DNA of 58,589 nt, taken from Azonexus sp. Lineage in GTDB: Bacteria > Pseudomonadota > Gammaproteobacteria > Burkholderiales > Rhodocyclaceae. Numbering within the stretch: position 1 is the stretch's first letter; every line of letters starts with the position of its first letter. Made by a program: the position numbers and the translations under genes. The DNA lies in the NCBI GenBank assembly GCA_031274715.1, contig JAISPT010000005.1:1-58589 (forward strand), read 5' to 3'. Positions 35,102 to 43,155 of the stretch are shown piece by piece. The notes below the pieces were generated by a model that had not been told where the DNA came from, searched no databases, and saw nothing but the letters and a program-made list of their open reading frames with translations.

Positions 35102-36159
35102 TGCTGACCGAATTCGACCCCAAGCGGCTGGCGCAGATCGCGCTGGTGGTGCTGCTCATCGTCGGCTGCATTGCCGTGGTGCTGCCCTTCGTCGGCGCCA
35201 TTCTGTTCGCCTTCGTGATCTGGATCTGCTCCTGGAATTTTTACCGCAACCGCTTGCTGCCGCGCCTGGGTGGCCGCCGTTCGCTCGGCGCCTCGCTGAT
35301 GGTGCTGATCCTGACGCTGATTCTGATTCTGCCGACGCTCATTCTCGCCAGTTCGCTCGCCAGCGGCGCGGATGGCGTGATCGCTTTCATCAAATTCCAT
35401 ATCGACACTGGCCTGCACGCACATCCGCCGGCCTGGTTGGCCGGATTGCCGCTGGTGGGTGACGATATCGATCGCTTCTGGCAGCAAATGGCGGGTGACC
35501 GCGAGGCGCTCAATGTCGCCCTCAAGCAACTGATTGCCCCGGCCCGCGGCCTGATCCTCGCCGCCGCCGGCATCGCCGCCAACGGTCTGTTGCAGATGTT
35601 GCTGGTGCTGTTCGTTGCCTTCTTCCTGTTTCGGGACGGCGAGATACTCGGCCAGACGCTGGCCGTCGCCGCCAGCAAACTGGGCGGCGAACTGGGGGCC
35701 GGCATGCTGGTCAGGGCGCGCGACACCGTGCTCGGCGTCATGGTCGGTCTGGTCGGTACCGCCGCTGCCCAAGGGACGGTAGCGATTATCGGCTTTCTCA
35801 TCGCCGGTGTTCCGGGGGCAATGGTGCTTGGCTTCGCCACCTTCTTCCTGTCGATGATGCCGGCCGTCGGCCCGCCGCTGATCTGGGGAGGCGTCGCCAT
35901 CTGGCTGTACAGCGAGGGGCAGACCGCCTGGGCGATCTTCATGGTGCTGTATGGCGTGTTCGCCATCAGCAGCATCGACAACCTCGTCAAGCCCATCCTG
36001 ATGGCCCGTGGCGCCGGCCTGTCGGTCCTGCTGGTCGCACTTGGCGTGCTGGGTGGCGTGCTGGTGTTCGGCTTCATCGGCATCTTCCTCGGTCCGGTGC
36101 TGCTGGCCCTCGGGCAGATGCTGTTCAGCCGCTGGATAGGCCAGGAGCCTGCCGCATGA
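35101..36159 (+). CDS. AI-2E/PerM family permease, in the ruv operon
   Basis: A 352-residue membrane protein with about eight helices, including early segments (IALVVLLIVGCIAVVLPFVG) and the family motif near the C-terminus (SIDNLVKPILMARGAGLSVLLVALGVLGG). Family members include TqsA/YdiK-type exporters of AI-2 and other small molecules, and Na+/H+ antiporters; the substrate here is unknown. It overlaps ruvA by one base and ruvB by four, so it is embedded in the ruv operon. Confidence 0.88.
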   Translation: MLTEFDPKRLAQIALVVLLIVGCIAVVLPFVGAILFAFVIWICSWNFYRNRLLPRLGGRRSLGASLMVLILTLILILPTLILASSLASGADGVIAFIKFHIDTGLHAHPPAWLAGLPLVGDDIDRFWQQMAGDREALNVALKQLIAPARGLILAAAGIAANGLLQMLLVLFVAFFLFRDGEILGQTLAVAASKLGGELGAGMLVRARDTVLGVMVGLVGTAAAQGTVAIIGFLIAGVPGAMVLGFATFFLSMMPAVGPPLIWGGVAIWLYSEGQTAWAIFMVLYGVFAISSIDNLVKPILMARGAGLSVLLVALGVLGGVLVFGFIGIFLGPVLLALGQMLFSRWIGQEPAA

Positions 36160-37229
36160 TCGAAACCGACAAGCTGGCCGCGAGTGCGCCAATCGGGACC
36201 GACCGCCTGATTGCCCCGCACAGCAAATCGGCCCAGGAGGAAGCGCTGGAACGGGCGCTACGCCCGAAGCGTCTGGCCGATTACACCGGTCAGCAGAAAA
36301 TCCGCGAGCAACTGGAAATCTTCATTCAGGCGGCCAGGCGGCGCGGCGAAGCACTCGACCACGTGTTGTTGTTCGGTCCGCCGGGTCTGGGCAAGACCAC
36401 GCTGGCCCACATCGTCGCCGCCGAAATGGGCGTCAACCTGCGCCAGACCTCCGGCCCGGTGCTGGAGCGCGCCGGCGACCTGGCGGCGATCCTGACCAAC
36501 CTCGAACCGCACGACGTGCTGTTCATCGACGAAATCCACCGCCTAAGCCCGGTGGTCGAAGAAATCCTCTACCCGGCGCTGGAGGATTTCCAGATCGACA
36601 TCATGATCGGCGAAGGCCCGGCTGCCCGCTCGGTCAAGCTCGACCTGCCACCGTTCACGCTGGTTGGCGCGACGACCCGGGCCGGCATGCTGACCAACCC
36701 GTTGCGTGACCGCTTCGGCATCGTCGCCCGGTTGGAGTTCTACAACGCCGAGGAATTGCGCAGCATCGTGCTGCGTTCGGCGATGCTCCTGAGCGCCCCC
36801 ATCGACCCGGACGGGGCGCTGGAAATCGCCCGCCGCTCGCGTGGCACGCCGCGTATCGCCAACCGCTTGCTACGCCGTGTGCGCGACTACGCCGAGGTCA
36901 AGGCCGATGGCAACATCAGCCGGGCGGTGGCCGATCGTGCCTTGTCGATGCTCGACGTCGACGCCGCCGGCCTCGATTTGATGGACCGCAAGCTCCTGTC
37001 GGCGGTCATCGACAAATTCGGCGGCGGCCCGGTTGGCGTGGACAACCTGGCGGCGGCGATCGGCGAAGCGCGTGACACTATCGAGGATGTGCTCGAACCT
37101 TATTTGATCCAGCAGGGCTACCTGCAGCGCACGCTGCGCGGGCGCATCGCCACGCCGGCCATCTACCGCCACCTCGGCTTGGCCGAGCCAGCCGGCGCCG
37201 CAGTGCGCGATCTGCTGGCCGACGAATAG
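36156..37229 (+). CDS. ruvB: Holliday junction branch migration helicase RuvB
   Basis: A 357-residue AAA+ motor with Walker A GPPGLGKTT, Walker B LFIDEIHRL, sensor 1 LVGATTRAGML and the winged-helix C-terminus (DNLAAAIGEARDTIEDVLEPYLIQQGYLQRTLRGR). It drives branch migration with RuvA. Its stop is followed after 26 bases by the apparent left boundary of an inserted cassette. Confidence 0.96.
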   Translation: MIETDKLAASAPIGTDRLIAPHSKSAQEEALERALRPKRLADYTGQQKIREQLEIFIQAARRRGEALDHVLLFGPPGLGKTTLAHIVAAEMGVNLRQTSGPVLERAGDLAAILTNLEPHDVLFIDEIHRLSPVVEEILYPALEDFQIDIMIGEGPAARSVKLDLPPFTLVGATTRAGMLTNPLRDRFGIVARLEFYNAEELRSIVLRSAMLLSAPIDPDGALEIARRSRGTPRIANRLLRRVRDYAEVKADGNISRAVADRALSMLDVDAAGLDLMDRKLLSAVIDKFGGGPVGVDNLAAAIGEARDTIEDVLEPYLIQQGYLQRTLRGRIATPAIYRHLGLAEPAGAAVRDLLADE

Positions 37230-37255
37230 GGCACTGTTTGGTCACCGAAACGTCG

Positions 37256-37748
37256 TCAGGCAAAACATGGAGAGGCGATGAATTTTGTCGTGAGTTTGAA
37301 CGACTCGATCAAAGCAGATGAGGTAGTCGAACTCTACACAGCGAACGGTTGGTCGGCGGCGAACAAACCAAGCGAATTGATGTCGGCTTTGAGAAACTCG
37401 CATTCGCTTGCGACTGCTCGGATTGACGACAGGCTCGTCGGTCTGGCGAACGCGATATCAGATGGCTATCTGGTCGTGTACTTTCCGCACATGCTGGTTC
37501 ATCCAGATGTGTATCGTCGAGGCATAGGTCGCGCGCTAATGGAAGCGATGCTGAATCGCTATCGTTCCTTCCACCAGCTCATGCTCACCGCCGATGGTGA
37601 TGTGCTGCATTTCTACGAAGCAATGGGGTTCGTACGAGCGGGCCGAACGGTGCCGATGTGGATTTATGCAGGAACAGATCATCAACAAGGCCATAGCGCC
37701 TAACATTGAATTCAATCCGGACGGCTTCGCCGCCGGTTAACTTTGGCG
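37256..37748 (+). mobile_element. Putative orphan integron gene cassette carrying a GNAT gene
   Basis: The 493-bp segment contains one gene and is followed by a 57-bp attC-like site. Its two ends carry the same core GTCAGGC (37255-37261 and 37748-37754), as expected for site-specific insertion between G and the following TCAGGC. The gene nearly fills the cassette: its start is 23 bases in and its stop codon TAA lies inside the attC-like site, both typical of integron cassettes. Base composition is visibly AT-richer than in ruvB or ybgC. There is no integrase gene in the window. The core deviates from the GTTRRRY consensus at one base. Confidence 0.55.
37278..37703 (+). CDS. GNAT family N-acetyltransferase
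   Basis: A 141-residue acetyltransferase; the acetyl-CoA binding motif A reads LVHPDVYRRGIGRALMEAML (about residues 74-93) and the C-terminal FYEAMGFVRAGRTVPMWIY is motif B-like. The substrate is unknown; GNAT genes are frequent cargo of integron cassettes. GGAGAGG lies shortly before the ATG. Codon use and base composition differ from the flanking ruv and tol genes. Its stop codon is inside the attC-like site. Confidence 0.85.
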   Translation: MNFVVSLNDSIKADEVVELYTANGWSAANKPSELMSALRNSHSLATARIDDRLVGLANAISDGYLVVYFPHMLVHPDVYRRGIGRALMEAMLNRYRSFHQLMLTADGDVLHFYEAMGFVRAGRTVPMWIYAGTDHQQGHSA

Positions 37749-37754
37749 TCAGGC
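37698..37754 (+). repeat. attC-like recombination site (59-base-element type)
   Basis: It is 57 bp long, bounded by GCCTAAC (fits RYYYAAC) and GTCAGGC (one mismatch to GTTRRRY). The single strand folds into a long imperfect hairpin with an inner stem of CCGG and CGGC on one arm and GCCG and CCGG on the other, around a TTCG turn. Unpaired T and A on one arm resemble the extrahelical bases that integron integrases recognise. The stop codon of the GNAT gene overlaps its left end. Confidence 0.55.
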
Positions 37755-37771
37755 CCCAAAAGTATCAGTCC

Positions 37772-38227
37772 ATGGAAGCTATCGGCACCATTCGTACTCC
37801 CTACAAAACAAAGCAGGATTGTCCGATTCAGCCGCTTTATACGTCCGGCGTTTTGGGGCGCGTAGAGGTATCGGAGCAATACGCCGAAGGACTGAAGGAT
37901 ATAGAAACCTTCTCCCACATCCATCTGCTTTATCTGTTTGACCGAGCCGATGCGATCAGTTTGGTGCGTTCTACCTTTTTGGACGATACCCCACACGGTA
38001 TTTTTGCCTCAAGGCATCCGTGCAGACCAAGCGGAATCGGAATGTCAATCGTCAAGCTCATTCGCAGAGAGGGCAGTGTCTTGATCGTCGAGGGGGTAGA
38101 CATGCTGGACGAAACACCGCTCTTGGACATCAAACCCTATATTCCAAAATATGATGCTATTCCTTCAGCAAGCGAGGGATGGACAGCCAACAAGCCGTGG
38201 CGTCAAAAGCCGGAGGGCCGGGAATGA
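37772..38227 (+). CDS. trmO: TrmO/TsaA-type tRNA m6t6A37 methyltransferase (short form)
   Basis: A 151-residue protein with the TrmO (YaeB/VirR) N-terminal beta-barrel signature: MEAIGTIRTPYKTKQDCPIQP, FSHIHLLYLF, and RHPCRPSGIGMSIVKL. TrmO uses SAM to N6-methylate t6A37 in tRNA-Thr. E. coli TrmO is about 235 residues; this is the single-domain short form. The ATG at 37772 is chosen because conserved sequence begins there. Like the GNAT gene it is AT-richer than its surroundings and may have arrived with it, but no attC-like site follows. Confidence 0.85.
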   Translation: MEAIGTIRTPYKTKQDCPIQPLYTSGVLGRVEVSEQYAEGLKDIETFSHIHLLYLFDRADAISLVRSTFLDDTPHGIFASRHPCRPSGIGMSIVKLIRREGSVLIVEGVDMLDETPLLDIKPYIPKYDAIPSASEGWTANKPWRQKPEGRE

Positions 38228-38318
38228 CCGCTTGCGTGGTGCTTGCCGCAAGCGATGGAAGACTCGCCCGGAACACGCTGTTACAAATGGAGGCCCTGTC
38301 GCAAGCTAAAATCCCGCG

Positions 38319-38741
38319 ATGAAATTTGCGCCCAGCCCCAACGCCTTCACCATTCCGGTCCGCATCTATTACGAGGACACCGACGCCGGCGGTGTTGTCT
38401 ACTATGCTAATTACCTGAAATTCTTCGAGCGCTGCCGTACCGAGTGGATGCGCCAGGCCGGGTACGACCAGTCGGCGTTGGCCGCCGAGGCCGGCGTCGG
38501 CTTCGTGGCCCGCAAGGCCAGTTGCGAATATCTGCGTCCGGCCCGTCTCGACGATCAACTGACGGTCGGCCTCGAAGTCGAAAAGCTGACCCGGGTGCGC
38601 GTCGTTTTCCGCCAGCATGTGCGCCGTGGCGACGAGGAGCTGGTCACCGGAGCGGTCGAGATCGCCTGCGTGGACATGGCTTCGATGCGGCCGGCGCCGA
38701 TTCCCCAATACCTATATCAACAGTTGGAAGCCCTCAAATGA
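38319..38741 (+). CDS. ybgC: Tol-Pal-associated acyl-CoA thioesterase YbgC
   Basis: A 140-residue hot-dog thioesterase, with the catalytic Asp in YYEDTDAGGVVYYANYLKFFERCRTEW. It hydrolyses short or long acyl-CoA/ACP thioesters and is a usual first gene of the tol-pal operon. TAAAAT-CCCGCG-ATG puts a -10-like box six bases before the start, so the operon mRNA may be leaderless. Its stop overlaps the tolQ start (ATGA). Confidence 0.95.
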   Translation: MKFAPSPNAFTIPVRIYYEDTDAGGVVYYANYLKFFERCRTEWMRQAGYDQSALAAEAGVGFVARKASCEYLRPARLDDQLTVGLEVEKLTRVRVVFRQHVRRGDEELVTGAVEIACVDMASMRPAPIPQYLYQQLEALK

Positions 38742-39415
38742 ATGTCACCCAGGATCTTTCCATCCTCCACCTGATCCTGGAGGCCAGCGCCGTCGTCCAG
38801 GCCGTCATGGCCTTGCTGGTGATCGTTTCGATCATGTCCTGGTACTACATTTTCATGAAGTGGTTCGCCGTGCGCCAGGCGCGCGAGAAGACCGAAGGCT
38901 TCGAGCGCGACTTCTGGTCCGGCGGTGATCTCAACGTGCTGTTCCAGGGCGCCGCCGCCGACCGCCACCACAGCGGCTCGATGGAGCGCATCTTCGCCTC
39001 CGGTTTCCGCGAATTCACCAAGCTGCGCGGCCAGAAAAACCTCGATTCCAAGGACGTCGTCGATGGCTCGCGCCGCGCCATGCGCGCTACCTATCAGCGC
39101 GAGATGGATGCGCTGGAGGCGCATCTGGCCTTCCTCGCCTCGGTCGGCTCGGTCTCGCCCTACGTTGGCCTGTTCGGCACCGTCTGGGGCATCATGCACG
39201 CCTTCCGCGGCCTGGCCAATGTCGGTCAGGCGACGCTGGCCTCCGTCGCTCCGGGCATTGCCGAAGCCTTGGTTGCTACCGCCATCGGCCTGTTCGCGGC
39301 GATCCCCGCGGTGCTCGCCTACAACCGCTTCTCGCACGAGATTGACCGTTTGGCGACGCGCTACGAATCCTTCATGGAGGAGTTCTCCAATATCCTCCAG
39401 CGGCAGATGCGGTAA
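38738..39415 (+). CDS. tolQ: Tol-Pal system protein TolQ
   Basis: A 225-residue inner-membrane protein with three helices; SILHLILEASAVVQAVMALLVIVSIMSWYYIF is the first, and VSPYVGLFGTVWGIMHAFRGL and VAPGIAEALVATAIGLFAAIPAVLAYN carry the pore-lining motifs. With TolR it forms the proton-driven motor that powers TolA for outer-membrane constriction at division. It overlaps ybgC by four bases and tolR by one. Confidence 0.96.
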   Translation: MNVTQDLSILHLILEASAVVQAVMALLVIVSIMSWYYIFMKWFAVRQAREKTEGFERDFWSGGDLNVLFQGAAADRHHSGSMERIFASGFREFTKLRGQKNLDSKDVVDGSRRAMRATYQREMDALEAHLAFLASVGSVSPYVGLFGTVWGIMHAFRGLANVGQATLASVAPGIAEALVATAIGLFAAIPAVLAYNRFSHEIDRLATRYESFMEEFSNILQRQMR

Positions 39416-39816
39416 TGCGCCAGCGCCGTCTGAAAAACGAGATCAACGTTGTCCCCTACATCGACGTGATGCTGGTGCTGCTCGTCATTTTCATGGTGGC
39501 GACGCCGATGATGACCACCGGCTCGGTCGAACTGCCGGCCGCCGGTACGGCGCCGCAGAAGCCGGATCGGTTCCTGCGCGTCCAGGTCGACCAGGACGGC
39601 GCGCTGTCGCTGTTCGACGCCGACGGCAAGGAACGCAAGCTCAATGGCCTCTCCGACCTGCGCAGCGCCCTGGTTGCCCAGCGCGACAAGACGCCTGAGA
39701 TCGCGGTACTGGTCGCTGCCGACAAGGAAGTTGCCTATCGCAAGGTCATCGAGGCGCTCGACGAGGTGAAGAAACAGGGCTACTCGCGCGTTGCGCTGGA
39801 AACCTCGGTCAAGTAA
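39415..39816 (+). CDS. tolR: Tol-Pal system protein TolR
   Basis: A 133-residue protein with the conserved single helix and proton-pathway Asp (NVVPYIDVMLVLLVIFMVATPMM) followed by a periplasmic ExbD-like domain. It is the partner of TolQ. Start and stop overlap the neighbouring frames closely, as usual in this operon. Confidence 0.95.
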   Translation: MRQRRLKNEINVVPYIDVMLVLLVIFMVATPMMTTGSVELPAAGTAPQKPDRFLRVQVDQDGALSLFDADGKERKLNGLSDLRSALVAQRDKTPEIAVLVAADKEVAYRKVIEALDEVKKQGYSRVALETSVK

Positions 39817-39820
39817 GCCG

Positions 39821-40552
39821 ATGATCCCGGAACGTCCCGTAGAACCCGGCCGGAAGAAGGCGCTGACCCTCACGCTGCTGGTACATCTGGCGCTGGCCGG
39901 GGTGTTGTTCCTGGGCGTCCAGTGGAAGCGCAGCGAGCCGGACGCGATGCAGGTTGAATTGTGGTCGCCGGTGCCGGTCAAGCCGACGCGTGTTGAGCCG
40001 CCGCCTCCGCCGCCGCAGGTGAAACCAGAACCCAAGCCGGAACCGCCGCCGCCCCCGATCGAAGTGCCGAAGAAGCCGGAGATCGTCGTCAAGGAAGAAA
40101 AGAAACCGGAGCCGAAGAAGGTCGAGCCACCAAAACCGGACCCGAAGCCGGCGCCGAAGGTCGATCCGTTCAAGGAAATGCTCGAACGGGAAAATCGTGA
40201 GCGGCAGGTCGCCACCGAGCAGAATCGTCTCGCGGCGCTGGCCGAGAAGGAGCAGCAGGCAGCGGCGGCACGGCGCGGCCTGGAAAGTTACGCGGCGAAG
40301 ATCCGCGGCAAGGTACGTGGCAACATCGTGCTGCCGCCGAGCATCGCCGGCAATCCGGAAGCGGTGTTCGACGTTACCCAGTTGCCGACCGGCGAGGTGT
40401 TGGCGGTCCGCCTGAAGCGGTCGAGTGGCAATGCGGCGCTTGACGCCGCTATCGAGCGGGCGCTCCTGAAATCCTCGCCGCTGCCCAAGCCGGATGATCC
40501 GTCTTTGTTCCAACGTGTGTTGGAAATCAGATACCGACCATTTGAAGAGTAA
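39821..40552 (+). CDS. tolA: Tol-Pal system protein TolA
   Basis: A 243-residue protein: TM anchor (residues 12-30), a Pro/Glu/Lys-rich region (about residues 48-120, with repeats such as PEPKPEPPPPP and KPDPKPAPK), a charged helical part and a C-terminal TonB-like domain (NIVLPPSIAGNPEAVFDVTQLPTGEVLAVRLKRSSG). TolA is shorter than in E. coli because the long helical domain is reduced. ATG at 39821 follows the tolR stop by four bases. Confidence 0.94.
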   Translation: MIPERPVEPGRKKALTLTLLVHLALAGVLFLGVQWKRSEPDAMQVELWSPVPVKPTRVEPPPPPPQVKPEPKPEPPPPPIEVPKKPEIVVKEEKKPEPKKVEPPKPDPKPAPKVDPFKEMLERENRERQVATEQNRLAALAEKEQQAAAARRGLESYAAKIRGKVRGNIVLPPSIAGNPEAVFDVTQLPTGEVLAVRLKRSSGNAALDAAIERALLKSSPLPKPDDPSLFQRVLEIRYRPFEE

Positions 40553-40573
40553 AATTCCGCAAAATTTGCCGAG

Positions 40574-41854
40574 ATGAGCCCTATGTACCGAGGTTTTCGC
40601 CATTTCTTCCTGCTTTGCTGCCTGCTGGCCGCTACCTTCGCCCAGGCGCAACTGTCGATCGAGATTACCGGCGCTGGCGCCAACCGCATTCCGATCGCCA
40701 TTCCAGACTTCTCCGGCGATAGCGTCGCCGCCCGGGTGATCACCGGAACGGTGCGTTCCGACTTGGAGCGCAGCGGCCTGTTCCAGTTGATCGAAGCCAA
40801 TGAGACCGGCCTTGACGAGGATTCGCCCATCGCTTATGCCGATTGGAAGGCGCGCGGCGCCGACGCCGTCGCTGCCGGTAGCGTCACACGCAAGGCTGAT
40901 GGCCGCGTCGAAGCGCGCTTCCGGCTCCACGACACGCAGAAGGAGCTTTCCCTGGGCGGGGCTGCCTATGTCACCGGTAACGACCAGTTGCGCGCCGCCG
41001 GCCATCGCATCGCCGATTTCATCTACGAAAAACTGACCGGCGAGAAGGGTGTGTTCTCGACCCGTATCGCCTACGTCGTCAAATCCCGTGGCCAGTTCCT
41101 GTTGCAGATCGCCGATGCCGACGGCCAGGGCGCGGCTACCGCGCTCGCTTCGTCCGAGCCGATCATTTCGCCGGTCTGGTCGCCGGATGGCAGCAAGCTC
41201 GCCTACGTTTCCTTCGAGAAGAAAAAACCCATCGTCTACGTCCATTCGCTGGCTTCTGGCCAGCGCCATATCGTCGCCAACCAGAAGGGATCGAACTCGG
41301 CTCCGGCCTGGTCACCGGATGGCCGCAAGCTGGCCGTGGTGTTGTCGAAGGATGGCAATTCGCAGATCTTCACCGTCAATGCCGATGGCAGCGGTGCGCC
41401 GCAGCGCCTCGTCACTTCGGCCGGCATCGACACCGAGCCGCGCTTCGCGCCGGATGGCAGCCTGTTCTTTACTTCTGACCGCGGCGGCAGCCCGCAGATT
41501 TACCGCCTGCCGCCAGGGGGCGGCGAGCCGCAGCGCATCACGTTCGAGGGGAACTATAACGTCTCTCCGCGTCCTTCCGCCGATGGCAAGACGCTGGCCT
41601 TCATCACTCGGCGCAACGGCCAGTTCCAGCTCGCCGTGATGGACTTGGCCAGCCGCCAGGTCCAGGTGCTGACCGATTCCAGCAAGGACGAATCGCCCAG
41701 TTTCGCCCCCAACAACCGCATGATCCTGATCGCCACCGAAATTGGCGGGCGCGGTGTGTTATCCGCCGTGTCCAGCGACGGCCGGATCAAGCAGCGTCTG
41801 TCGGTTGCCGCCGGCGATGTGCGCGAGCCGGCCTGGGGACCCTTCTTGAAGTAA
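40574..41854 (+). CDS. tolB: Tol-Pal system beta-propeller protein TolB
   Basis: A 426-residue periplasmic protein with signal peptide (ending FAQAQ), an N-terminal domain (SIEITGAGANRIPIAIPDF) and a six-bladed propeller with repeated SPDGSKLAYVS, SPDGRKLAVV and APDGSLFFTSDRGG motifs. TolB binds Pal and TolA. The start may be 40574 or the second ATG at 40583; signal peptide prediction does not separate them. Confidence 0.95.
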   Translation: MSPMYRGFRHFFLLCCLLAATFAQAQLSIEITGAGANRIPIAIPDFSGDSVAARVITGTVRSDLERSGLFQLIEANETGLDEDSPIAYADWKARGADAVAAGSVTRKADGRVEARFRLHDTQKELSLGGAAYVTGNDQLRAAGHRIADFIYEKLTGEKGVFSTRIAYVVKSRGQFLLQIADADGQGAATALASSEPIISPVWSPDGSKLAYVSFEKKKPIVYVHSLASGQRHIVANQKGSNSAPAWSPDGRKLAVVLSKDGNSQIFTVNADGSGAPQRLVTSAGIDTEPRFAPDGSLFFTSDRGGSPQIYRLPPGGGEPQRITFEGNYNVSPRPSADGKTLAFITRRNGQFQLAVMDLASRQVQVLTDSSKDESPSFAPNNRMILIATEIGGRGVLSAVSSDGRIKQRLSVAAGDVREPAWGPFLK

Positions 41855-41874
41855 AAAACCCAATGGAGAAAATC

Positions 41875-42417
41875 ATGAATAAGCTGATCATTCCCGCTCT
41901 TCTGTCCGCCTTGATTCTCGGCTGCGGCACCACGCCGCTGCCGGAGGATGGCGCTGACGGTGCTCCGGTCGAAACACGCAGCGGCGGGGCCGTAACTCCG
42001 GTGACGGCCGGCGACCTCGACGCCAGCGGCCTGCCGCGTGTGCTGACCGATCCGCAGAGCAAGCTGTCCCAGCGCAGCATCTACTTTGACCTCGACCGCT
42101 ACGAAATCAAGGGCGAATACCAAGGTCTGGTCGCTGCCCACGCCAAATACTTGGTCGACAATCGCGGCTTCAAAGTGCTGATCCAAGGCAACACCGACGA
42201 GCGCGGCAGCCGCGAATACAACCTCGCGCTCGGCCAGAAGCGTGCCGATGCCGTCAAGCGCTCGTTGCTCCTGCTCGGTGCCCGTGAAGACCAGCTCGAA
42301 TCGGTCAGCCTCGGTAAGGAAAAGCCGAAAAACCCCGGCACCGGTGAAGAAGCCTGGGCCGAGAACCGTCGCGCCGACATCCTCTACCGGGCCCCCGACC
42401 TGCGCGGCGAGTTCTGA
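41875..42417 (+). CDS. pal: Peptidoglycan-associated lipoprotein Pal
   Basis: A 180-residue lipoprotein. Lipobox LILGC near residue 17, then an OmpA-like peptidoglycan-binding domain (SIYFDLDRYEIKGEYQGLVAAHAKYL, LIQGNTDERGSREYNLALGQKRADAV). It anchors the outer membrane to the cell wall. The ATG at 41875 is chosen because GGAG lies six bases upstream and the signal peptide starts there. Confidence 0.95.
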   Translation: MNKLIIPALLSALILGCGTTPLPEDGADGAPVETRSGGAVTPVTAGDLDASGLPRVLTDPQSKLSQRSIYFDLDRYEIKGEYQGLVAAHAKYLVDNRGFKVLIQGNTDERGSREYNLALGQKRADAVKRSLLLLGAREDQLESVSLGKEKPKNPGTGEEAWAENRRADILYRAPDLRGEF

Positions 42418-42419
42418 AC

Positions 42420-43151
42420 ATGCGCCGGCTCCGTATCGCCCTGCTGCTGGCTGCCTTGGGTGTGAACCACGCCCAGGCCGGTATGTTCGACGACGAAGAA
42501 GCGCGTCGCCAGATTGTCGACCTGCGCATCAAAACCGAAGCGCGGGCCGAGCAAATGGCCCGCGCCCAACTCGAACTGCAAGCCCTGATCCAGCGCCAGG
42601 CGGACGAGATTGCCCACCTGCGCGGCCAAGTCGAGACTCTGAGCTACGAGCTGGAAACGGCCAAGAAACGTCAGCAGGATTTCTATCTCGACCTCGACAG
42701 CCGTTTGCGCCGGTTCGAGACGCCGGCTGGCTCAGGTGCCGGTGCGACGTCTGGCACAGCTGCTACCCCGACTGTCGACACAGCGAGCGAGGAGCAGGAA
42801 TACGAAGCTGCGCTCGGCCATTTCAAGGCCGGGCGTTATAAGGAAGCGGCGGCAGCCTTCGCCGCCTTCGTGCAGAAATACCCCGCCGGCAGCCTGGCGC
42901 CCAATGCCCAGTACTGGTTGGGCAATGCTTGGTACGCCCAGCGCAACTGCACCAAGGCGATCGAGGCGCAAAGCGTGGTTACCACCAAGTATGCCGACAA
43001 TCCCAAGGCGGCTGACGCTTGGCTGGCCATCGCCACTTGCCAGAAGGAACTGGGCAATCCGACCGGGGCCAAGCGCTCGCTGGAGACTGTGATCCACGGC
43101 TTTCCCGGAACGCCGGCCGCCGAGACGGCGCAGCAGCGACTGAAAAAATAG
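42420..43151 (+). CDS. cpoB: Cell division coordinator CpoB (YbgF)
   Basis: A 243-residue periplasmic protein: signal peptide (ending NHAQAG), an N-terminal trimerising coiled coil (about residues 20-90), a short Gly/Thr-rich linker, and TPR repeats (EYEAALGHFKAGRYKEAAAAFAAFVQKYP). CpoB links Tol and PBP1b activity in septal wall synthesis. It follows pal by two bases. Confidence 0.93.
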   Translation: MRRLRIALLLAALGVNHAQAGMFDDEEARRQIVDLRIKTEARAEQMARAQLELQALIQRQADEIAHLRGQVETLSYELETAKKRQQDFYLDLDSRLRRFETPAGSGAGATSGTAATPTVDTASEEQEYEAALGHFKAGRYKEAAAAFAAFVQKYPAGSLAPNAQYWLGNAWYAQRNCTKAIEAQSVVTTKYADNPKAADAWLAIATCQKELGNPTGAKRSLETVIHGFPGTPAAETAQQRLKK

Positions 43152-43155
43152 TTTT

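Noticed and set aside
40000..40180. Proline/lysine repeat of tolA as a DNA repeat
   Set aside because: It is the expected low-complexity linker of TolA, not an independent repeat element.
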